Below the pieces are notes generated by a model, which was not told where the DNA came from, did not search any database, and worked only from the letters and a program-made list of their open reading frames with translations. This document shows positions 47,322-57,067 of a DNA stretch of 64,000 nucleotides, in pieces. Made by a program: the position numbers and the translations under genes. The number at the start of each line of letters is the position of its first letter. The stretch's first letter is position 1. The DNA is from JAGQOZ01 sp041399205. GTDB lineage: Bacteria; Planctomycetota; Planctomycetia; Pirellulales; Pirellulaceae. The DNA is taken from positions 1 to 64,000 of the forward strand of contig JAWKTK010000023.1 of NCBI GenBank assembly GCA_041399205.1. Direction: 5' to 3'.

Positions 47322-49080
47322 CCACCGGACTGTTCGCTCGCCGCAAACTGCCAGCGGACCGCGTCACATCCAACCACGGTTCGCACTTCGCTTTCGCAAA
47401 AATGCCTACCTTCCTACCAGCTGACTACAAACGTAGTGACTGGTTGCTCCGACCTTTCGTTTTTGCGTGACTTCGAACCAAGTCAAAGTCCAACGAGCTA
47501 CCACACTCGTCCACAAATGGGTTTCGACTGCCTTGCCGAACGCCGAACGTTCTTTGCGAATCGTTCGACGCTGATGCCTTCGCACCAGACACCACTCGAC
47601 CTTCCGGCCGAATTCTACTCGGTCGCCACTCCCACGCATGAGCTTCTACAGCTGCCTGACCCTGGCAGACTCCGCCGCACGAACCCAGCTAATAACACCT
47701 TGCGGCGTTATTTGGCCAAGTTCCCTATACGGCGGCGGCTCACGCGCTTCCTGCGTTAGACATGTACTCCATTCTCTGACTCACGTGACTAGTCGGTCGT
47801 TAACCGACGAAACTCAAAGCGATATGTACGGCAGCCAGCCGCCATACTTTCCGAACATGCCTGACGGCATATTCGATTTCAGGGGACAGAACACACAAGC
47901 TTCCCCTTACCGATTCGCTCCGGTTGGTTCGCCATCTACCTCTGTTATGTGAAGGTAGAAATTTTCGGCATCGTCTTTCAGAGAATTGACCTAGTAGCCC
48001 TATCCGATTTTGGGGCAATTTCAGTGGTTTCCATTTTTCTTCGCCAGAACGTCGGATGTCGCAGGAATCGATCGCCAAGCCGCCATTTTCAGTCGCGCCA
48101 GGCAAAGGCTCTTCACGAACAGACCTTTTCAGCCTGCTCCCGGCGGAGTCTCCCGGCCGGTGCGTGCAGTTCCCGAATTCCACGGTATCCCACAACGCAG
48201 CTCCTCACCCTAGGCAAGCGTTGAACGCTCGAATTTGCATTCGGTCGAGCGAACCCCACTCGCAGGATTCGATGTGACACTGTTTTGTCACACCTCACCT
48301 GTTTGCACATGTCGACCACGTGACCATCAGCGTCACGCAATATTTCCGCATCGCCCTTGTTCCGAAACAAAGCGTATGAAGTCGAATGTTGGGATTACTC
48401 TGGTTCGCTCGACACTACTTCGAAACAAAGGAAGCAGCATGACCAAATCATGAACGAATTCATGACGTTGGTTCGAACCGGGATTACTCCAACAAGCCCA
48501 TCTTGAGCACGGACAGGCCGATTTCTCGGCATCCGGCTCAAACAACAGAACATCCAGCAGGATGGTTAGTCCCACAACCCTTAGCCAACGTTGGTAAATC
48601 GTTGGTTTGCCGGGCATGTTCTCTGATAAGAAGGTGTGTCACGTTGGTGACCTAGACGACTTGGCAAAATCAAACATTGTTTTGCGGCCGAACAGGATAG
48701 CACGCCGGGCGGCGAGTGTCACCGAAATTCGAAGTTTCGAAACATACGGAATTGGTTGCTTACGTCCAAACACGACGTGGCGGTGGCGTCGCAGCTTTTC
48801 GGTCAAAATAGTGGCGCTGGCGTCGCAAAATCTGTCAAACTCCTGGCGCTGGCGTCGCATTTTTCAGCCGATGATCGTTCGTAACTGATTGAATGCACGA
48901 CCGATTCAGCCAACTGGGTTCGTGCGCCAAAGATCGTTACCAAATAGATTAGTAAGCAAAGGAGTGTCGCTGGAAAGAAAGGGACGAACGGTGGTGGTAT
49001 TCTTCGCTTGCGATTCGTCGGTCGGTTGATCTAGACTCGCTTGGCCAGTCCGACACGGAAAACGGAATGCCGTGGCCATG
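47322..49080. other. 1.76-kb stretch without a convincing gene
   Basis: All frames on both strands give only short, compositionally odd translations. No rRNA, group II domain V, CRISPR or transposase motif is visible to me. It contains the triple 16-mer repeat at 48778-48859 and ends at the microsatellite at 49081. It may be decayed accessory DNA; the neighbourhood (integrase and terminase-like remnants) would fit. Confidence 0.5.
48778..48859. repeat. Three 16-nt direct repeats spaced 34 and 32 bases
   Basis: tggcggtggcgtcgca at 48778-48793, tggcgctggcgtcgca at 48812-48827 and again at 48844-48859. The spacers are 18 and 16 bases, too short for CRISPR. Regular spacing near three helical turns looks like binding sites for a protein (iteron or operator). 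Confidence 0.8.
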
Positions 49081-49142
49081 AAACAAAACAAACAAAACAA
49101 ACAAAACAAACAAAACAAACAAAACAAACAAAACAAAACAAG
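49081..49142. repeat. 9-bp microsatellite (aaacaaaac)n
   Basis: Six to seven copies of aaacaaaac in direct array. On the minus strand it is pure T/G and would translate as Phe-Cys-Leu repeats; I do not accept it as coding. It lies 18 bases beyond the stop of a small frame and about 180 bases beyond the NarL-type regulator gene, on their 3' side. Confidence 0.9.
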
Positions 49143-49160
49143 GTCCGGACCAGCTCGCTT

Positions 49161-49310
49161 TTAGTTTTGCCGTGCCTTTCGTTCCAGATGTTGCCGCAAG
49201 ATCTCGGCCGCCTGGCGTTGAGCTTCCTGCGGGGGATGGCCATGATTCACCAAGTCCTGAAATGTCTCTTGAACAATCTTGGCATAGGTGCCTTGCGCGT
49301 CATTCGCCAA
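49161..49310 (-). CDS. Possible 49-residue helical protein, in frame after the regulator stop
   Basis: Directly after the TAA of the response regulator the same frame stays open: TTG at 49310, then ANDAQGTYAKIVQETFQDLV, NHGHPPQEAQRQAAEILRQH and ERKARQN, ending TAA at 49161-49163. The sequence is strongly helical and looks coding. It could be a small separate gene or a fragment. Whether it is translated is unknown. Confidence 0.35.
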   Translation of the reverse strand: MANDAQGTYAKIVQETFQDLVNHGHPPQEAQRQAAEILRQHLERKARQN

Positions 49311-49319
49311 CAGAATGCC

Positions 49320-50063
49320 TTATTCGAGTGCGGGTTGCTCGTCTGTAGGAGGGTTTGTGTTGCTTGCCAACGTTGATCCGCCGTTTTTCTCGAGTACCCA
49401 TTGGATGGCATAACGCATCAACTCGTGACCATTCTTCAGGCAAAGTTTGTGGCGAATTTTTTCGCGATGCGTATCTATCGTGTGTACGCTAAGAAACAAT
49501 TCGCGAGCGATCATGCCGGTAGTCATTCCTTCGCCGATCATTTGAAACACTTCCAATTCGCGATCGCTCAGACTTTCCACTGGATCAGTCCTCGCATCCT
49601 TATGCTTGGCACCAACGGCTTGGCTTAATAGCCGCTGCGTCATTGTCGGGCTGAGAAAGCGTTCGCCATCGCGTACGGTGCGAATGGCATCAAGAATTTT
49701 CTGAGGAGCGTCACGTTTGTTGACGTAGCCCAGTGCACCGGCGCGAAGTGCTCGTTCTCCGTAGACCGACTCATCGAATGCGGAAACGACCAAAATCTTG
49801 ATTCGAGGAAACGATGCCGCAATATCTTTCACCAATTCGATACCATGACAATCTTTTAACGCGATATCGACAATCGCCACGTCGGGCAGCGTCGTTGTCT
49901 TTCGCAGTATTGCCATTGCTTCCGAAATACTTTCTGCTTCACATGTCACTTCCATGTCATTTTGAGATGAAATGCGTGTGCGAAGACCTTCCCGAACAAG
50001 CGGATGATCTTCAATGATCATTACGTAAATTGTACGAGATGACAAAAGGCTGCGTTCTGACAT
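49320..50063 (-). CDS. NarL/FixJ-type response regulator with LuxR HTH
   Basis: 247 residues. The receiver domain has acidic residues in IIEDHP, the phosphoacceptor Asp66 in VAIVDIALKD, and Lys116 in LGYVNKRDAP. The LuxR-type helix-turn-helix spans about 160-225 (SLSDRELEVFQMIGEGMTTG, LFLSVHTIDTHREKIRHKL). It should bind DNA when phosphorylated by a histidine kinase not present in the window. It stands at the edge of the stress-type cluster (Hsp20, P-type ATPases, GH57/GT4), so it is the natural candidate regulator of it. An 814-base gap precedes the next gene. Confidence 0.95.
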   Translation of the reverse strand: MSERSLLSSRTIYVMIIEDHPLVREGLRTRISSQNDMEVTCEAESISEAMAILRKTTTLPDVAIVDIALKDCHGIELVKDIAASFPRIKILVVSAFDESVYGERALRAGALGYVNKRDAPQKILDAIRTVRDGERFLSPTMTQRLLSQAVGAKHKDARTDPVESLSDRELEVFQMIGEGMTTGMIARELFLSVHTIDTHREKIRHKLCLKNGHELMRYAIQWVLEKNGGSTLASNTNPPTDEQPALE

Positions 50064-50877
50064 ATTCTTCTCCTCCGAACTGAAGTGATATTAATTGCCC
50101 CGGCCGATTCATCACTACATCCGAATCACTACGGTGCAACTTGTCATTTGCGAATGTGCGTCCTTCAATCGTACGCCGCAATCACTGTATATCCGGTTAT
50201 GATTGAAGGAATGCAAGTAGTGTCTCAGTTCGACCGCCTGGCGACTCAAGAATCATAACCGGTCAGGAATCAACCAGCATATCATAATTTGAATTTACTA
50301 TCGTTTTGTGGCCAATACCGTTGGCGTGTTTGAGCCGCGATTCGCCAAGCTTCTTTAGTTGACGACGCCATCGACGTGCCGTTTGGCACGCTTATTATTG
50401 AATTAGCACGACGACCGCATCAAACCTTGCCGGTTCTGGTTTGCTCGCGAGCAGAACTGCCCTCCGCAACATTCAAGAAATCAGGCTAAGCAAAAGAAGG
50501 CAGCCAAAAAAATCTAGAATTCTTCACCGAAACTCGGAATCAGAGAAATCCATTTTCGCAGGCTGGACCAGAACGACAAGTGTTAAACGTGAAATTTCGA
50601 GCCGAATCAAATGCCAGCACTAACGCTGCGCGAAAATATTGTTGCGATCGTCCGGATTGAAATGTTTGATGTTCAGGCGTTGCCAACAACGTTGGTGACT
50701 GTGTTTTGCCTTTACCTTTCCATTATCTACGCGGCGCATGTGGTTTTTTTCGTTTTCGTCGTTGACGAAAGTCACTGAAGTCCAATGGTAATTTCATGAC
50801 TAGGTCAAGATCCTAGATTATGTGAATCCAAATTGAGTGTATGTTCGTTGGTGGACAATCGCGGAAGGGAAATCAAA
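50064..50877. other. 814-bp divergent regulatory region, no gene seen
   Basis: Lies between the minus-strand response regulator and the plus-strand isomerase-like gene, so it should contain both promoters. It is A/T-richer than its surroundings. The palindrome-like attcacgac/gtcgtgaat type boxes expected for a NarL regulator are not clear by eye. ggaaggga at 50863-50870 is the ribosome site for the GTG start at 50878. Confidence 0.5.
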
Positions 50878-51756
50878 GTGAAGGACTTTCCATTTGGAAT
50901 TTCAACGGGATGCTTTTATCGGCAAAGCATATTTGATTGTTTACGACCCATTCAGTCGGCTGGGTTTAGTCGCTTGGAGATTTGTTCGTTTCCAGATCAC
51001 CTGGATTACCACGATCACCAACGAGTGGCTGAAGCGTCGCAGTTAATTCGAGAATTGCGAATGGACGCCTATTCGTTCCATGCGCCGTTCGGGCCGGAAA
51101 TGGATATTACTCATTTGGATCCACAGGTTCGTAAAAGATCCGTGGACGAAGTCTGTGTCGCAGCCAAGGCTGCCGCAATATTGGGCGTGCGGCATTTGGT
51201 CATTCACCCAGGGCCCGAAAAAAGCGATCTACCCAAAGCAGAACGCTGGGATCGCATGACGAATGCCGCCGCAGAACTCGAATTCCTGGCCGAATATTGT
51301 AGGCAACTTGACATCTATTTGGTGTTAGAAAACATGCTTCCCCATTTGTTTTTTGGCTGCGTTACAGACGTGCTGTGGATTATTGGCGCAATTCGTCGAA
51401 CCGATGTCGGCGTCTGTCTGGATACGGGGCACGCTCATCTGGCTGGTGACTTGCCCCATGTCGTTCCAAAACTTTCCAACCACCTTTGGATGTTGCACGC
51501 CAGCGATAATTCTGGTTCGGCAGATGACCACTACCCGCCGGGAAGGGGCGGCATTGATTGGGAGCATTTGATAAGACAGCTGATTAAGGCAGACTTTTCC
51601 GGTGGCATCATCTTAGAGATTGCGGGAACGGACAACATTTCTGAGACGTTGCAAAGAGCGCAACAAGGTCAAGCTTATTTGTGCGACACGATTCGTCGTT
51701 GCAATTCTTCGTTACGACGTGACCCAGGTGATGAAGACAGGCGTGAAGGCGAATGA
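50878..51756 (+). CDS. Sugar phosphate isomerase/epimerase-like TIM barrel protein
   Basis: 292 residues from GTG 50878 (ggaaggga upstream); a TTG at 50833 is possible but less likely. The xylose-isomerase-like / AP endonuclease 2 fold shows in FGISTGCFYRQSIFDCLRPI, SFHAPFGPEMDITHLD, LGVRHLVIHPGPEK, YLVLENMLPHL, VGVCLDTGHAHLAG, WMLHASDNSGSADDHYPPG and GGIILEIAGTD. The Glu, Asp, His and Glu residues of the metal site are kept. Substrate unknown. It starts the rightward row of stress-cluster genes. Confidence 0.85.
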   Translation: MKDFPFGISTGCFYRQSIFDCLRPIQSAGFSRLEICSFPDHLDYHDHQRVAEASQLIRELRMDAYSFHAPFGPEMDITHLDPQVRKRSVDEVCVAAKAAAILGVRHLVIHPGPEKSDLPKAERWDRMTNAAAELEFLAEYCRQLDIYLVLENMLPHLFFGCVTDVLWIIGAIRRTDVGVCLDTGHAHLAGDLPHVVPKLSNHLWMLHASDNSGSADDHYPPGRGGIDWEHLIRQLIKADFSGGIILEIAGTDNISETLQRAQQGQAYLCDTIRRCNSSLRRDPGDEDRREGE

Positions 51757-51925
51757 TTCGGTATTTCTATTCGACAATGGAAGAACTTTGTCCTAGTAGA
51801 CTTCGCCACTGTGTAACCATCGTTTTGCTGATCGCTATGGTAATCAGATCTGACAGAATCAGACGTCATTGACCGAGTTAAACGTGGCCGGCAATCTGTA
51901 TGCATTTTGCAGGAAGAGAGGTGAC

Positions 51926-52396
51926 ATGATGGTTCGCACACATACAACTTCGGGTTTACGAAGTCTGCTCCCTTGGACTCGACGCAGTCCGTTGACGTCG
52001 GTTCGTGACGAAGTAGAAGATGCCTGGGAATGAGTTTGGGGAGACGGCGGAGAAGGATGGGGGTGGGACTTGCTGGCGCCGCCGTTTGATCTAGCCGAAG
52101 ATGAAACCACGGTCATTGTACGAATGGATGTTCCTGGAGTTTCCACTCATGACATTGACATTCAGTACAGTGGCAATCAGTTGCGCATTAGTGGTGAAAG
52201 ACCGGACGAAGCCGACGACAAGCGTTGGGCGTTTCATCGGAAGGAGCGACGGAAGGGCCGGTTTTCTCGAGCCGTTACGTTGCCATGCGTGGTGATTGAC
52301 GAACAAATTTCGGCCTCGTTCAAAGACTGTGTGCTAGAGATTCAGCTTCCTAAATCACCAGAAGCCAAGACGCACCGAATTGAAATCAAGGGATAG
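51926..52396 (+). pseudogene. Hsp20 small heat-shock protein with in-frame TGA
   Basis: The frame begins at ATG 51926 after aggaagagaggtg, reads MMVRTHTTSGLRSLLPW and DEVEDAWE, meets TGA at 52031-52033, and continues unchanged with VWGDGGEGWGWDLLAPPFDL and a complete alpha-crystallin domain (VIVRMDVPGVSTHDIDIQYS; FSRAVTLPCVVIDEQISASF; VLEIQLPKSPEAKTHRIEIK). CGA to TGA would be a single transition. A shorter product could start at TTG 52070 and still hold the whole crystallin domain. Small heat-shock proteins bind unfolding proteins without ATP. Confidence 0.88.
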
Positions 52397-52604
52397 CAAT
52401 TGACACTCAACGGCTGAAATCGCTGAGTTTGCAGGCAAGTTTTCGCCAAGTCAGCAAGGACGACGACTTCATACAACCGGATTGGACGATGTCGGCATGG
52501 AGCTTGGTCGCCGGTCTACAGTCGCCAAGGGAGTGACAGATGATTGATCGAATTGATGGAACGAATCGTCGTTATGCGTTACGGACGTGTCAATTTGCGG
52601 TCGC

Positions 52605-52751
52605 ATGATGAAGATTCATATCCAACTGTGTGGAATGGTCGTTCGCTGCGGCCACTGTGGCGGATTGGTTAACACGATTGCCTTTAGTAGTTTGCCGACC
52701 TGCCGACTTGAATCGAACTATCGACAAGTTCCTTCGCTGGCGGTCAAATGA
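52605..52751 (+). CDS. Possible 48-residue Cys-rich small protein
   Basis: ATG 52605 opens MMKIHIQLCGMVVRCGHCGG and ends LAVK before TGA 52749-52751. Four cysteines, including a CGHCGG knuckle, suggest a metal site, but no family is recognised and there is no good ribosome site. It occupies part of the 440-base gap between the Hsp20 and ATPase remnants. Confidence 0.25.
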   Translation: MMKIHIQLCGMVVRCGHCGGLVNTIAFSSLPTCRLESNYRQVPSLAVK

Positions 52752-52835
52752 CGAGATTCTGACTTGGTGAACTCCAGCGTTGTAGAAAACTCAGCGCAGA
52801 ACGTCTTTGCCAGGCAATCAGGCATTACTACGAGA

Positions 52836-53579
52836 CTAGAAATCCTTCAATATGCGCGGCGTCATCGCCGCGCGGAGCGCGTTGACGACTGCAAAGACGT
52901 CAATCACTTCCTGAATTAGGGCACCTGCCACTGGCGGCAGGAATCCGGCAGCAGCAATTAGCATGGCCACGATGCTGGCGGCCATGCCACCAACGCCACT
53001 TTGCAACGCGATGCGTCGCATGTGTCGTCCGATGTGCATCAGTTCATCTACTTTCTCTAGTGACGAATCCATTACCACGGCTCCAGCCGCCTCGGTAGTG
53101 ACATCGCTGTTCTGGCCAAAGGCAATGCCTACAGTGGCAGCCATTAGTGCCGGCGCGTCATTGATGCCATCACCGACAAACAAAGTGTTGGCTACTGAAG
53201 TCTCCTGACGCACAATCTGTAACTTCTCTTCAGGAGATTTTTCGGACAAAACTTCAGGAATGCCAACCCGCTGGGCCAAGTATACCACTTCAGATTCACG
53301 GTCACCTGACAGTAATATGACGCGGTTCATGCCGTGTCTGGTCCGGAGATGGCGAACAAACGTCTTACCTTCACGCCGTGGAACATCTCGAAAGCGGTAG
53401 GTAGCAGCGTAGTGGTCATCGATCAAGACGATACATTCCAAGCCACCGCTTTGAGCGGGCAGTCGCCCAAATACCTCTGGGTTCTTCGCCTCAAGCGACT
53501 TGCGATTCGTAACCAATACTGCTCGGCCCAAGACTTGTCCAAGGAGTCCTTGTCCTGGTGGTTCGCTGATCTTCGACAA
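52836..53579 (-). pseudogene. Heavy-metal P-type ATPase, C-terminal half (inverted segment)
   Basis: From about 53564: EPPGQGLLGQVLGRAVLV (nucleotide-binding domain), ILLSGDRESEVVYLAQRVGI, the hinge motif GDGINDAPAL, and the last two membrane helices (AASIVAMLIAAAGFLPPV; LIQEVIDVFAVVNAL) to LKDF. This is the second half of a P1B-type metal ATPase. The preceding part of the same protein, with the phosphorylation motif, lies on the opposite strand and begins at 53566, two bases away. So the gene has been cut and one part turned round. The N-terminal metal-binding and first six helices are missing. Confidence 0.85.
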
Positions 53580-53736
53580 GACAGGCCCACTTACTTACGG
53601 GACACCGCAGCTGACTGAACAAATCAGCTCAGATGATTTTGAGCCGTTGGAAACACTCTCTTTGGTTGCCAGCGTTGAACGCTACTCAAAACATCCGCTC
53701 GCCACGGCGTCAGCTCTACTAGCGGCAATTCCGTGA
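53566..53736 (+). pseudogene. Heavy-metal P-type ATPase, phosphorylation-domain fragment
   Basis: LIFDKTGPLTYGTPQLTEQI then LETLSLVASVERYSKHPLA and TASALLAA. This is the P-domain opening of the same kind of ATPase; the invariant DKTGTLT is DKTGPLT here. In an intact protein the sequence after SALLAA would lead to EPPGQG, which is found on the other strand ending at 53564. The fragment is followed at once by the tail-less MEMO gene. Confidence 0.85.
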
Positions 53737-53993
53737 AAGGCAATTCGATGTGACGGCCCAATCAATACGACTCGCTTTATCTTTGCAGCAATCGGCATGA
53801 CCAATGCAAACCCGCTGGCGGCTACCGCGCCCGAATAAGAGTAGCCCGCATGAGGTACGATGAGCGCCTTTGGGATAGGCCCCGATCGGTCTGTCTGGTC
53901 CAAAAGACGTTGAACTAAATGCTTCAGAACCAACGGTTCCTTGGGATAGAAACTTCCGGCAAAGGAGGCCGGCCGTCGATGTGGTCGAGTCAT
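53682..53993 (-). pseudogene. MEMO / AmmeMemoRadiSam system protein B, C-terminally truncated
   Basis: From ATG 53993: RPASFAGSFYPKEPLVLKHL, ALIVPHAGYSYSGAVAASGF and RVVLIGPSHRIAFHGIA, the diagnostic first third of the MEMO1 family. After this the frame reads the antisense of the ATPase fragment and ends at 53682, where relatives go on for about 170 residues (FATPLG...). The break is at about 53724-53735. MEMO-family proteins occur with AMMECR1 and a radical SAM enzyme; neither is seen here. Confidence 0.85.
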
Positions 53994-54116
53994 TGGTTTG
54001 CCCTCGGCTTGCCTACAACAACGCAAAGCGACGTTGTTTGGTCACGTGTTTGTTTTGGTCTATGGCGCGGTTTTCGGTCATCTTCTCGCATGTCGGCCGT
54101 CTCGCCACGTTTGATC

Positions 54117-54284
54117 TCAACTTTTCTTCTTCGTTTGAATGTGGATTCGGGAAATTTTACGTACAACTTGAGCGCTACCGCACTTCGGGCACTTTGGCTT
54201 TGGCAATTGGTCATGTTCTGAAATGAGGTGGTTTACGTGGAACACTTTGTGGCACTGTTCGCATTGATATTCATAGTTGGCCAT
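54117..54284 (-). CDS. FmdB-type zinc ribbon protein
   Basis: 55 residues from ATG 54284 (start MANYEYQCEQCHKVFHV). Two CxxC knuckles, CEQC and CPKC, form the zinc ribbon; the tail is basic (RKISRIHIQTKKKS). FmdB-like proteins are common small regulators with no agreed role. It is the only intact gene between the rearranged ATPase/MEMO block and the glycosyltransferase. Confidence 0.88.
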   Translation of the reverse strand: MANYEYQCEQCHKVFHVNHLISEHDQLPKPKCPKCGSAQVVRKISRIHIQTKKKS

Positions 54285-54602
54285 GAGTTTTTCCTTGCAC
54301 AATCTTGCCGGAGCAAGGCTTTTGAATCACTCGGATAATGTTTCTTACTAGATGCGAAGTCACCGTGGTGTCGCGGTATATGGCAATTTCACTTCAGGGT
54401 TGTCGCCATTTGGTTCAGCACGGATTGAAGCGAATGCAACCGTAGTTCGATTCACCAACCAGTTTTGGCCGAAACCTCGTCGCATTAGCAGGCAGTGGTC
54501 GTGACAATTCATCCGCAAAACAACCAGATCGCTTGTAAGTTTGAGTTCTCTTGGCCAAGTGCGATCGGTACATGTTCGTGGACAGAAAGGAGTACGCTCA
54601 GA

Positions 54603-55929
54603 ATGAGGATCGCACTTTTCGCATGGGAAACACTGCATTCGATTGCCGTCGGCGGAATTGCGACGCACGTAACAGAATTAGCTGCGGGGTTGAAACGACG
54701 AGGTAACGAGGTTCACGTATTTACAAGACAAGTTGCAGGACAGCCAACCTACGAACGGATTGACCAGGTGCACTATCATCGCTGTCCGTTGGAATTGCAC
54801 CCGGACTTTGTGACCGAAATGAATAACATGGGCAATAGTTTTACCTATGCGCTGGAGAGGTTGAAGCGTTTTTGGGTGAACCATTCGATATTGTACATGG
54901 ACACGATTGGCTTTGTGCGAAAGGGATGGTTCAATGCAAGAACGACCGCCACGCAAGAGCTGTGTGCTGACCGTTCATTCCACCGAATTTGGTCGCTGTG
55001 GCAACCAGCATTGCAACGGCCGGTCGGACCGAATTCGATCGGTTGAACGCGAGGGGACGTACGTGGCTGATCGAGTGATCACGGTTTCTGGGCCATTGGC
55101 GGACGAAGTCAAATGGCAATACGAAGTGCCCGATTGGAAACTTCGCACCATCTACAACGGAATCAATTGCAAACGCTTTGACGGCCTTATTGATCCGGCT
55201 GTTTGCCGCCAACGACATGACATTGGACCGCTTGATCCCATGGTGTTATTCGTGGGGCGACTGTCAACGCAGAAAGGGCCGGACTTGTTGCTGGATGCGT
55301 TGCCTGCCATCCTTGAATATCGACCTGACACGAAAGCCGTGTTCGTTGGCGATGGTGATATGCGATCGTATCTGGAATGTCACGCTCGTGAAATGGGTGT
55401 GGCGCACGCTATTCGCTTTACCGGAGTCCTTCCCGCTGATGGCGAATTGGTGGATCTGTTTAAGAGTACTGACGTGGTGTGCGTGCCCAGCCGCAATGAA
55501 CCCTTTGGTATTGTCATTCTGGAGGCGTGGGCGGCGGGAAAGCCCGTCATCGTGACTCGCAATGGTGGACCTCGTGATTTTGTTTCGCACGGGGAAGATA
55601 GCTTTGTCACATATGACAATCCAGCATCGGTTGGATGGGCCGTCAATACAATTTTCGGCGACTTTGAACACGCTCGCTGGATGGGAACTCGGGGTCGAGT
55701 CAAAGCGGCGTACGGCTTTAGTTGGGACGCATTTGCCGAACAAACAGAAAACGTGTACCGAAGCTTCAATAGTCTTTCAGATTTTTATCAGTGGCGGATT
55801 CACCCAACTGTATTACCAGATCTTCTCGACCACCAAACGAAACGGTGGTTCCTAAAATTGTCTATTCGCCGGCGCGAGAACAAACGTTGTTTTAGCTATT
55901 TTGGCGGAAAAAAAGGGAGACAAAAATGA
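54603..55929 (+). pseudogene. GT4 glycosyltransferase (glycogen/starch-synthase-like), frameshifted
   Basis: ATG 54603 follows aaaggag. The N domain (MRIALFAWETLHSIAVGGIA, THVTELAAGLKRRGNEVHVF) is intact to 54869; then T5 (54869-54873), GGG (54874-54876) and TGTGT (54961-54965) each appear to have extra bases, since FGEPFDIVHGHDWLCAKGM and AVLTVHSTEFGRCG are read only across frame changes. From there to TGA 55929 the C domain is complete (VLFVGRLSTQKGPDLLLDAL; VCVPSRNEPFGIVILEAWAA). GT4 enzymes of this kind extend alpha-glucans or transfer glucose; the GH57 gene 1.1 kb away supports alpha-glucan synthesis. The stop overlaps the next start (ATGA). Confidence 0.88.
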
Positions 55930-56866
55930 ATACAACCAAGCTGCTGTCGCACATTGTGATTTTCGTTTCTTTCATCGGGTTTTGCCTCGGAGACCATGCT
56001 GCTGCGCGCTAGACGGACTCTGGGGCGTCCGAGCTCGCGCGTACACAAGGCTCGTGCCTCCGCCTACCACAACGCAATGGCGACGAAATCCCGACCGCCA
56101 GTGGTCACGAGCGAATTGGCGGCCTGTGACCAGACGCAATCGCTACTACACCACTTGGCCATATTATGGATGGGCGTACACTGGCCTTATAGTGGATATC
56201 GCATTCAGCCATATTACTATTCTTCGTATCGCCCAGTGGTTCGATACTATGACAATACAACGTATGTTACTCCGCCAACGGTGAATTATTCACCTGTTCG
56301 AACTCAAGAGCAAAGTGCCGTGGCGTCTGATATTATGCCCGTCGAACGCTCGCACTTCCTATCGCAAGCCAAGCAGGCGTTTCGGGACGGTGACTATCAA
56401 CAAGCGGAAAAATTGGCGCAGCTTACGCGGTCATCGAGTTGCCTCAGGACGGAAAGCATTCGAACTGCTGGCGTTATCGCAATTCGCCCTAAAAGACTTT
56501 GCCAATGCATCGAACACGGCCCATGATGCAATTCGGCTTGGCGTTGTCGCCGATTGGCCCACGCTTTATGACTATTACCAGAACCGCGAACGCTATGTCC
56601 AGCAGTTCAATGCACTGCGAGATTATGTTGATTCGAATCCAGGTTCCGAAAATGGCGTCTTTTTGCTCGCCTACCACAATCTCATGCTGGGCCATTACGA
56701 CGACGCACAGAAGCGATTTGCAAAGGTACATGAATTGAATCCGAACGACCAAATTGCGCAGGAGCAATTCAATCAGCTTCAGCAACAACACGAAGTGAGT
56801 CGTATCCCGTGCCCGAGATTACGATCGAGAAAGACGAACAATAAGTTCGACTTAGGGCTGAATTGA
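55926..56866 (+). pseudogene. Secreted Tyr-rich protein with TPR-like C terminus, frameshifted
   Basis: ATG 55926 begins a signal peptide (LLSHIVIFVSFIGFCLGDHA) and then the frame is lost. A Tyr/Pro-rich segment (RIQPYYYSSYRPVVRYYDNT) and SHFLSQAKQAFRDGDYQQAE lie in a second frame, a short AVIELPQDGK in a third, and FELLALSQFALKDFANASNT, DYVDSNPGSENGVFLLAYHN and FAKVHELNPNDQIAQEQFNQ in a fourth segment to TGA 56866. At least three indels are needed. It looks like an exported protein with a TPR-like helical domain at its end. Function unknown; it is translationally linked to the glycosyltransferase. Confidence 0.7.
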
Positions 56867-57067
56867 TTGCCGGCGCGAAGTTCACGATAGCGGAATGTAT
56901 TTTCCTAGCGGCGCGCCATGGCACGTTCACCGACTCCGACGATCCAAGGTCCCGGCCCTCGGGCGATTGCCTTTCAAGCGAATGGTACTGGGTGATGACC
57001 TTCGGTTTCGTCGGAGTTTTCTTTCGCTTTAACACGATACGCACCGTCGTTGAATTGAGGTTAGGAC

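Noticed and set aside
47400..48300. Group II intron or rRNA remnant
   Set aside because: Some GC-rich stem-like text on the minus strand looked suggestive, but there is no domain V consensus, no reverse transcriptase and no rRNA core sequence.
48778..48859. CRISPR array
   Set aside because: Only three 16-base repeats with 16-18-base spacers and no cas genes.
48906..49243. Open frames through the (aaacaaaac)n array with Phe-Cys-Leu repeats
   Set aside because: Low-complexity translation of a microsatellite, no start site and no homology pattern.
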